DNA from: an uncultured Clostridia bacterium
Lineage (GTDB): Bacteria > Bacillota > Clostridia > TANB77 > CAG-508
Assembly (NCBI GenBank): GCA_947631025.1
Contig: CANRKA010000008.1
Location: 1-39,752, forward strand
Reading direction: 5' to 3'
Length of the DNA stretch: 39,752 nucleotides
The notes beneath the pieces were generated by a model. The model worked only from the letters and a program-made list of their open reading frames with translations. It did no database searches and was not told the DNA's origin. The translations under genes and the position numbers were made by a program. Position 1 is the first letter of the stretch, and every line of letters begins with the position of its first letter. Shown one piece after another: positions 34,285 to 39,752 of this stretch.

Positions 34285-35814
34285 TTAATTTGTTTTTTGA
34301 TTTGTATCTGTTGATTCTGTGTTCCCATCTTTTCCTTCATTTCCAGATTCTTTACCTTCTTCTACATTTGGTTTTGTTTCAGTTTCTGAAGGTGGATTTG
34401 ATGGAATATTTGGCGTTGTTGGTACTTGCTGAGCTGGTTGTTGAACTACCTCAGGTTTTTTTACTCCTCTTCTTATTACTTTTTCCATTGCATTATATTT
34501 ATCACTTGATAGTAAATTTCTAGAAACAACAACTCCATTTAAATATAATACTTTATATGTTACACTTCTACATCCGTTTTGTCCCTTTTGTTCTACTTCT
34601 TCTGTTCCTTCTGGTAAATTTTCATCATCTATATATGTTGTTTCATATGGTATTGTTTCTACAATACTTGATTGTATATCTACTTTATATTCAACTTCCT
34701 GTTTCATTCCATATATTGCAACTCTTGCTATTCCATTTTTTGCAGAAGCTACTATTTTTATAGGATATTTTCTACTGTTTTTAAATCTAAAGTCTGTTGC
34801 TCCATATACAACTGTTGCATCTCTTCCTGCTCCTAAATATGATGTTACAAATCCATGGTTTCTTCTGCTTACTATATCTAAATTAGCTAATACTACTGCG
34901 TTATAAAGTGTTGATGATATTTGGCATATTCCTCCACCTAAACCATCTATTACTTGACCATTTTGATATATTTTTGCATCTCTATAACCTGCAGCTATTG
35001 TTCTTTCTCCAACTGTTGCATTATATGAAAAGGTTTCTCCAGGCATTACTACTGTTCCATTTATTTTATTTGAAGCTAATCTTAAATTTGTACTTCTATT
35101 TACATTTCCTCCATCATAATTTGTTGTAAAAGATGCTAATAAATCTGGAAAAGCTTCATCTCCTAACTTATCTGTTGTTATTTTTGGAATTGTTATTTTT
35201 AATGGTATTATATATTCTTCCTTTTCTTCTGCTACAATTTGTTTTGCTTCTTCTATACTTATTGCAAAATCTACTCCATTAACATGCGGATGTAATGTAA
35301 ATGGATCTTTTGTGTAATATGCATCTTGTGCTTCTGTATGTATTTCGTTATATATTTTTTCTACATCTATTGGTCCTGGAGCACTTTCTTCTAATGGTAA
35401 TTCTACATTTTCTTCTGTATTATTTATATTTTTTATATTTTCAATTATTTTATTTTTTAATTCATCTTTAATTATAGTATTTCCTTGTGTACCTCTTGTT
35501 ATTATTAGATCACTTTCTTCTATACAATAACTATTATCTTTCATTGCATTTGGAATACTACCTTTTATTTCTTCTATTTTATTATTAAGATTCTCTTCAT
35601 TAAATTGAATTTGCATATCTATATTTTTTTTATTATTTCTAGCACTTAAAATATCAAAATTGTTGCTTATTATATTTTTTTCTCTTCCTATATTATAGGC
35701 ATCTTCTACAGCTTGATCTATATTATAATTAATTTCTAATTGATCTAATGATAGCTCACTTTCAAATTCATCTTTTGTAAGCTTTATTATACTCTGTTTT
35801 TTTAATTCTGTTCC
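34285..35814 (-). CDS. VanW/G5 protein, main part in the +1 frame
   Basis: From GGA at 35814 this frame encodes 509 aa: the rest of a YoaR-type peptidoglycan-binding domain (LSLDQLEINYNIDQAVEDAY), a VanW domain (LRLASNKINGTVVMPGETFS, GGGICQISSTLYNAVV, YGATDFRFKNS), a G5 domain (about 400-470 of the joined protein) and a Pro/Glu-rich tail. The first ATG in this frame (35820) has no ribosome site and lies inside the upstream coding part, so it is not a separate gene. VanW proteins of this type are membrane-anchored and extracytoplasmic, linked to the cell wall; the exact role is unknown. Joined length is 585 aa. Confidence 0.9.
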   Translation of the reverse strand, partial: GTELKKQSIIKLTKDEFESELSLDQLEINYNIDQAVEDAYNIGREKNIISNNFDILSARNNKKNIDMQIQFNEENLNNKIEEIKGSIPNAMKDNSYCIEESDLIITRGTQGNTIIKDELKNKIIENIKNINNTEENVELPLEESAPGPIDVEKIYNEIHTEAQDAYYTKDPFTLHPHVNGVDFAISIEEAKQIVAEEKEEYIIPLKITIPKITTDKLGDEAFPDLLASFTTNYDGGNVNRSTNLRLASNKINGTVVMPGETFSYNATVGERTIAAGYRDAKIYQNGQVIDGLGGGICQISSTLYNAVVLANLDIVSRRNHGFVTSYLGAGRDATVVYGATDFRFKNSRKYPIKIVASAKNGIARVAIYGMKQEVEYKVDIQSSIVETIPYETTYIDDENLPEGTEEVEQKGQNGCRSVTYKVLYLNGVVVSRNLLSSDKYNAMEKVIRRGVKKPEVVQQPAQQVPTTPNIPSNPPSETETKPNVEEGKESGNEGKDGNTESTDTNQKTN

Positions 35815-36043
35815 GTGCATTTAATTTTTCTTTTGCTTCTTCTTTTGTAAGTTCTGAAACATCTATATTATTAATTGCAACTCCTTTAATAATTTTTGTA
35901 TTGTTCATATTAATAATAGAAAAAATTGTACAAAATATTCCTATTATTAAAACTAATGCAATTAAAATAGTAGAAATAATAATTATATTTCTTTTACTTG
36001 TAAAAATATTTTTTAATTTTTCTATAATTTTAGCACTTTCCAT
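35768..36043 (-). CDS. VanW/G5 protein, N-terminal part in the zero frame
   Basis: This 91-aa ORF holds the start (ATG 36043 after GGGAGA), a membrane anchor (about 18-42) and the beginning of the YoaR-like domain (IKGVAINNIDVSELTKEEAK). It continues past the CGG at 35815-35813 for 15 unrelated codons to a stop. The text of the domain continues exactly in the other frame, so both ORFs are one gene. A weak promoter (TTGTAA-N17-TAAGAT) lies upstream. Confidence 0.9.
   Translation of the reverse strand: MESAKIIEKLKNIFTSKRNIIIISTILIALVLIIGIFCTIFSIINMNNTKIIKGVAINNIDVSELTKEEAKEKLNARNRIKKTEYNKAYKR
35812..35818 (-). other. +1 frameshift site GCA-C-GGA in the VanW gene
   Basis: On the minus strand the zero frame is GCA CGG AAC. 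Skipping the C at 35815 gives GCA GGA ACA GAA TTA, which continues the domain. The layout (codon, C, GGA) is the same as in the NRPS at 13048-13054. Deleting either G of CGG would also restore the frame, giving Arg instead of Gly. Confidence 0.85.
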
Positions 36044-36131
36044 ATATTTTCTCCCACCTTTTATTTTACGATAAAATCTTACCACAATATTTATTTTTTT
36101 ACAATATTTTTTATTTTTTTCTAAAAAACTA

Positions 36132-36160
36132 TTGAATAAAAATTTTTTTAATACTATAAT
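36132..36160 (+). promoter_or_regulatory. Promoter of the CBM25-like gene
   Basis: TTGAAT (36132-36137), 17-bp spacer, TATAAT (36155-36160), about 30 bp before the start codon region. Confidence 0.75.
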
Positions 36161-36197
36161 ATGTATATTCTAAAGATAAGCAAGGAGAACTATATTT

Positions 36198-36671
36198 ATG
36201 GAATTAACAAAAAATATATTTTTTAATACAGATAAATTAATAGAAAATTCACCTATTAAGCTTTCTTATACAGGAAATCTTTTCAAAGAAGACTATGATG
36301 GTAAAGTATTTATTCATTATGGTTTTGGCTTAAATTGGGATAATGTTTCTGAATTGGAAATGAAAAAAACAGATTTAGGATATCAAGCAGAAATAGACTT
36401 ACCAGAAAGTGAAAGTTTAAATTTTTGTTTTAGAAATAGTGAAAATGTTTGGGATAATAATAATGGAGAAAATTATATATTTCCTATTGAAAAGGTTTGC
36501 ACAGATTTAATTGCTTTAGATAATGATGACTTAGCTTTAAGCAAACCAAAAAGACTTAGAAGAACATATATGTGGAGTAAAAAAGTTCGTTTAGCTGTTT
36601 ACAAATTAATAAAATATGTTCCTAAAATATTATCTGGAAATTATAAAAGAAAAGTAACAAACGAAGAATAA
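36198..36671 (+). CDS. Stand-alone CBM25-like carbohydrate-binding protein
   Basis: The 157-aa protein has a starch-binding-type module in residues about 15-100: VFIHYGFGLNWDNVSELEM, YQAEIDLPESESLNFCF and VWDNNNGENYIFPI follow the CBM25/CBM53 pattern with aromatic residues for glucan binding. The last 45 residues are basic and helical (SKPKRLRRTYMWSKKVRLAV). There is no signal peptide and no catalytic domain, so it would act in the cytoplasm, for example on glycogen. AGGAGA precedes the ATG. Single gene with its own promoter and terminator. Confidence 0.78.
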   Translation: MELTKNIFFNTDKLIENSPIKLSYTGNLFKEDYDGKVFIHYGFGLNWDNVSELEMKKTDLGYQAEIDLPESESLNFCFRNSENVWDNNNGENYIFPIEKVCTDLIALDNDDLALSKPKRLRRTYMWSKKVRLAVYKLIKYVPKILSGNYKRKVTNEE

Positions 36672-36698
36672 AAAAATCGGCAAGTTGCCGATTTTTTT
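36671..36698. terminator. Bidirectional terminator between CBM25-like and SDR genes
   Basis: ATCGGCA (36676-36682) pairs with TGCCGAT (36686-36692), loop AGT, flanked by A- and T-runs. It overlaps the stop codons of both convergent genes. Confidence 0.93.
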
Positions 36699-37422
36699 AT
36701 ATTTTCCAACCACCATTTATAGAAATTATTTGACCTGTTGTGTAATTGTCTTCTGCAAGCCACATTGCACATTTGGCAATATCTTCTGCTCTTCCTATCT
36801 TTTCTAGTGGAATTTCTTTTTTTATTTCTTCTTTTTCTTCTTTGCTTAAATTATTGTTCATTCTTGTATCTATTATTCCAGGTGCTATAGAATTTATGCG
36901 TATATTAGAAGGGCCTAATTCTTTAGCAAGTGATTTTGTTAGACTATCAATTCCTGCTTTTGTTACTGCATATAAACTTTCGCAAGATGCCCCTACTTCT
37001 CCCCATATTGAAGAAATATTTATTATACACCCTTCTTTTTTCTTTATCATATATTTTATAGCTTCTTGTGTTACACAAAATACAGAATATAAATTATTAT
37101 TTATTATTTTATTCCATTCTTCATCTGTTATTTCTGTAAATAATTTTACAAAATCTATTCCTGCATTATTTATTAAAATATCTATATTTTTATATTTTTT
37201 TATAGTAAATTCTATTAATTTTTTTACATCTTCTCTTTTAGATACATCTGCTTTAAATATTTCTATATTATTATTTATCTTCGTTAACTCTCTTTTTAAT
37301 TCTTCCGCTTCCTTTTCAGATTTATTGTAATTTATTACAACATTATAATCTTTATTTGCAAACTCTTTTACTATTTGTCTTCCAATTCCTTGTGCTCCAC
37401 CTGTAACTAAAATTGTTTTCAT
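36697..37422 (-). CDS. SDR-family oxidoreductase, FabG-like
   Basis: The 241-aa protein is a classical short-chain dehydrogenase: cofactor site TGGAQGIGR, NNAG at about 85-88, catalytic Ser in INISSIWG and Y-x-x-x-K in LYAVTKAG, and C-terminal INGGWKI. It is closest in pattern to 3-oxoacyl-ACP reductase FabG (NADPH-dependent reduction in fatty acid synthesis), but it stands alone without other fab genes, so another ketone or alcohol substrate is possible. GGAGG precedes ATG 37422. Confidence 0.9.
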   Translation of the reverse strand: MKTILVTGGAQGIGRQIVKEFANKDYNVVINYNKSEKEAEELKRELTKINNNIEIFKADVSKREDVKKLIEFTIKKYKNIDILINNAGIDFVKLFTEITDEEWNKIINNNLYSVFCVTQEAIKYMIKKKEGCIINISSIWGEVGASCESLYAVTKAGIDSLTKSLAKELGPSNIRINSIAPGIIDTRMNNNLSKEEKEEIKKEIPLEKIGRAEDIAKCAMWLAEDNYTTGQIISINGGWKI

Positions 37423-37529
37423 TTTCTATCCTCCAATTATTTGTTTTATATTACATATATTTTCTTATTAAAATACTATTTTTAATGAAAACATTATACT
37501 ATATTTTAATTATTTATTCATTATATTTA

Positions 37530-37700
37530 TTATTTTTCTTCCTCATTAACTTTTTTTGCCATTTCTTTAACTAAATCTTCATACCCTGTTAGTGTAGAAT
37601 ATGGTGCAAATTGCGCTGCTCTTGACTCCATACTCATTTGTGGATGTTTTTTTGAAATATGATGTGGAAGATTTATAATATCATCATAATTATTTTTCAT
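37530..37700 (-). CDS. Small protein paired with the Y-family polymerase (YolD-like role)
   Basis: A 56-aa protein too short for the ORF track: it starts MKNNYDDIINLPHHISKKHP and continues with QMSMESRAAQFAPYSTLTGY. This matches the small proteins often found next to Y-family polymerase genes in Firmicutes, comparable in place to YolD. The polymerase stop and this start are adjacent (TAAATG), and GGAGG lies in the end of the polymerase gene, so the two are translationally coupled. A role as polymerase partner is inference from this association. Confidence 0.85.
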   Translation of the reverse strand: MKNNYDDIINLPHHISKKHPQMSMESRAAQFAPYSTLTGYEDLVKEMAKKVNEEEK

Positions 37701-39182
37701 TTATTCTTTATGACCTCCAATTTGTTTATTTCTTTCAATTGTTGTTCCACCTTCTTGTAAATTCATGCCTTTTATTATTGCGTTTTTCCCATATTTATTT
37801 TTAATTTCTAATATTGCTCTTTGCATATTTCTTTCTAATTCTTCATTTTTTCCCTTTAAATTTTCCTTTTCGTAGCTAGTAAATAAGTTAATTTGTTCAA
37901 AATTTTCTTCTCTTTTTACTACTTTATTTGCAGTAATATTTATTCTTCTTACTAATAAATCTTTATTTATAATCTTTTCATATAATTTCATAACTGATTC
38001 CATTATAATTTTAGTAGAAGATGTTCTATTTTCTAAATTTATTGTACCATGTGCATGTTTTGGTATTTTTCTTCCGTACATATCTAATGTTATTTCACCA
38101 TTGTAATTTATGTTTTTATTTTTTAAATTTTCTACATCGTAACCTATTGTTAGAACTATTTGATTTGTTACTAAATCTTTTTTTACTAAATCTAAAGTTA
38201 ATAACTCTGTCATTTCTTTTACTATTAATTTAGTTTTTTCATAATTATATGGCTTGTGTAGAACCTGCCCTGAACTAATACTATTTGTAGAAGGTTTATA
38301 TTTTTTTATATCTTCTAGAGTGCAAGGTTCCCATCCCCAGCTATGGTCTATAAGTAATTCGGCATTTATTCCAAATAATTTATATAATAGTTCTTCATTT
38401 TTTATTGATGTTGCTGCAACATCTCCCATTGTATAAATTCCATATTTTTCTAATCTTTTTTTATACCCTTTTCCAACTCTCCAAAAGTCTGTAATTGGTG
38501 TATGATTCCATAATAATTTTCTGTATGTTTTTTCATCTAAACATGCAATTCTTACACCTTTTTCATCTGGTTTAGTGTGTTTGGCTCCTATATCCATAGC
38601 AACTTTGCATAAATACAAATTTGTTCCTATACCAGCAGTTCCTGTTATTCCTGTTGTATTATAAATATCATGTATAATTTTAGTTACTAATTCTCTTGGC
38701 GACATTTTATATTTTTTTAAATAATGTGTAATATCTATAAATACCTCATCTATTGAATATACATATATATCTTCTGATGAAAAATATTTTAAATATATTT
38801 TATAAATATCTGTACTATATTTCATGTAATATGCCATACGTGGTGGTGCTACTATATAACTTAGCTCTAAATCTTTATTTTCTTTTAATTTAATATCATC
38901 ATATGAACTTCCAGTAAATGTTTTATTATGTGCTTTTAGTTTTCTTTCTATATTTATTTCTTTTACTTTTTGAATTACCTCATATAATCTTGCTCTACCT
39001 GCTATTCCGTAAGCTTTTAGTGAAGGACTAACAGCAAGGCATACAGTTTTTTCTGTTCTGCTATTATCTGCAACTACTAAATTTGTTGTAATAGGATCTA
39101 ATCCACGTTCTCTACATTCTACAGAAGCATAAAAACTTTTTAAATCTATTGCTATATAAATATTTTGATTAGTGCTTTGCAT
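37701..39182 (-). CDS. Y-family (UmuC/DinB-type) translesion DNA polymerase
   Basis: The 493-aa protein has the Y-family palm with the metal-binding residues in AIDLKSFYASVECRERG and YSIDEVFIDITHYL, a thumb with helix-hairpin-helix character (DFWRVGKGYKKRLEKYG) and a C-terminal little finger domain. It is of the Firmicutes type also seen on mobile elements (UvrX/YqjW-like), which replicates across damaged DNA with low fidelity. GGAGG precedes ATG 39182. First gene of a two-gene unit. I saw no clear LexA box near its promoter. Confidence 0.92.
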   Translation of the reverse strand: MQSTNQNIYIAIDLKSFYASVECRERGLDPITTNLVVADNSRTEKTVCLAVSPSLKAYGIAGRARLYEVIQKVKEINIERKLKAHNKTFTGSSYDDIKLKENKDLELSYIVAPPRMAYYMKYSTDIYKIYLKYFSSEDIYVYSIDEVFIDITHYLKKYKMSPRELVTKIIHDIYNTTGITGTAGIGTNLYLCKVAMDIGAKHTKPDEKGVRIACLDEKTYRKLLWNHTPITDFWRVGKGYKKRLEKYGIYTMGDVAATSIKNEELLYKLFGINAELLIDHSWGWEPCTLEDIKKYKPSTNSISSGQVLHKPYNYEKTKLIVKEMTELLTLDLVKKDLVTNQIVLTIGYDVENLKNKNINYNGEITLDMYGRKIPKHAHGTINLENRTSSTKIIMESVMKLYEKIINKDLLVRRINITANKVVKREENFEQINLFTSYEKENLKGKNEELERNMQRAILEIKNKYGKNAIIKGMNLQEGGTTIERNKQIGGHKE

Positions 39183-39212
39183 AATATTTCCTCCACTTTT
39201 TAAACTAATAAT

Positions 39213-39241
39213 ATTATAGCAGATATTTAATTATTTGTAAA
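39213..39241 (-). promoter_or_regulatory. Promoter of the Y-family polymerase gene
   Basis: On the minus strand TTTACA (39241-39236), 17-bp spacer and TATAAT (39218-39213), 31 bp before the start codon. Confidence 0.75.
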
Positions 39242-39480
39242 CATTTGTTCTTGTATTTTTAGTGTTTTTATATAATTTCTAAGGTTTTACTTTTTTTTAA
39301 TAGCTTGCATTCTAAAGGGCTGATTTATAAAGATTTTTTAGTTCTATAATATTAGTTGGGGTGGTAAATGCCTAAACATTTTTTTAAATAGCATTTATCT
39401 AAACTCTTTGATAAAATTGTTTTGCAAAATAAGCAAAAAAAAAGCCACTAACCAAGCATTTTACAAGACTAATGACCTTT
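39242..39480. other. Intergenic region between the tRNA cluster and the polymerase gene
   Basis: AT-rich, no ORF of note. It holds a loose inverted repeat TAAATGC/GCATTTA around 39365-39395 and a run of nine A (T on the minus strand) near 39436, probably part of the tRNA transcript end, though I found no good stem before it. Confidence 0.5.
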
Positions 39481-39557
39481 TGGAGCCACTTCTCAGATTC
39501 GAACTGAGGACCCCCGCATTACAAGTGCGGTGCTCTGGCCAACTGAGCTAAAGTGGC
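39481..39557 (-). tRNA. tRNA-Thr(UGU)
   Basis: The 77-nt minus-strand cloverleaf has encoded CCA. Acceptor GCCACTT pairs with AAGTGGC; anticodon loop CTTGTAA (TGT, reads ACA); T-loop GTTCGAATC. Last gene of a three-tRNA cluster. Confidence 0.95.
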
Positions 39558-39561
39558 ATTG

Positions 39562-39636
39562 TGGTGACCCGTACGGGAATCGAACCCATGTCTCCGCCGT
39601 GAAAGGGCGATGTCTTAACCGCTTGACCAACGGGCC
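39562..39636 (-). tRNA. tRNA-Glu(UUC)
   Basis: The 75-nt minus-strand cloverleaf with CCA. Acceptor GGCCCGT pairs with ACGGGTC (one G-U); anticodon loop CTTTCAC (TTC, reads GAA). It is 4 bp from tRNA-Thr. Confidence 0.95.
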
Positions 39637-39677
39637 TTAAATAAATGAATACTATATATTAAATATATAGTATTCAT

Positions 39678-39752
39678 TGGTGAGCTATCCGCGACTCGAA
39701 CGCGGGACAACTTGATTAAAAGTCAAGTGCTCTACCACCTGAGCTAATAGCC
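39678..39752 (-). tRNA. tRNA-Lys(UUU)
   Basis: The 75-nt minus-strand cloverleaf reaches the right window edge with its 5' G. Anticodon loop CTTTTAA (TTT, reads AAA); encoded CCA. Together with the CUU gene at 31059 the organism has both lysine isoacceptors. Confidence 0.93.

Noticed and set aside
35768-35820. Overlap of two VanW-region ORFs read as two separate overlapping genes
   Set aside because: The ATG at 35820 has no ribosome site, and the domain continues from one ORF into the other.
39420-39480. Terminator of the tRNA cluster
   Set aside because: There is a T9 run on the minus strand but no convincing stem before it.

Overview
The window is very AT-rich DNA (roughly a quarter G+C by eye) with strong AGGAGG-type Shine-Dalgarno sites, consensus sigma-A promoters and compact rho-independent terminators. 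Together with a SpoVB-like flippase, DUF975, DUF378 and DUF2752 proteins, a VanW/G5 protein, a YhfW-type Rieske oxidoreductase, a cohesin/dockerin pair and a Firmicutes-type Y-family polymerase with its small partner, this points to an uncultured, probably gut-dwelling member of the Clostridia. That placement is inference.

Layout. 1-5800: a prepilin-like gene, out of frame across a (CT)11 tract, runs off the left edge; then a SpoVB-like flippase, a tetR-yhgE unit and a membrane-anchored HtrA protease. 5800-17440: a plus-strand block with a two-module NRPS (C-A-T-C-A-T-reductase), a histidine kinase 6 bp downstream, a REC-HD-GYP response regulator with its own promoter, and a DUF975 membrane protein. 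17440-24200: mostly minus-strand housekeeping-like genes (DUF2752, Tex, ABC-F, DUF378, CorA), one plus-strand 42-aa ORF, and a sortase-anchor-type cohesin protein. 24200-30870: a 1324-aa dockerin protein, a structured 490-bp intergenic region, and a protein combining an HTH with ten near-identical 30-residue repeats. 31000-39752: tRNA-Lys(CUU), prfA, the Rieske oxidoreductase, a VanW protein split by a frameshift, a lone CBM25-like protein, an SDR reductase, a Y-family polymerase with its 56-aa partner, and three tandem tRNAs.

Most interesting observation. Two large genes, the NRPS and the VanW protein, are each broken by one extra base, and both breaks have the same form: sense codon, then C, then GGA, so the zero-frame codon is CGG. 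I checked by eye every CGG on the sense strand of the annotated genes. In-frame CGG occurs only at these two breaks and once more as the second-last codon of the 42-aa ORF, inside its terminator. This suggests that CGG, or the quadruplet CGGA, acts as a +1 recoding site in an organism that otherwise avoids the codon. Two coincidental assembly errors are the main alternative.

Other leads are the dinucleotide tract that could switch a surface or secreted prepilin-like protein on and off, a probable peptide-aldehyde NRPS whose reductive release would depend on the frameshift, an adjacent cohesin-dockerin pair without any visible cellulase, and the expanding 90-bp coding repeat.
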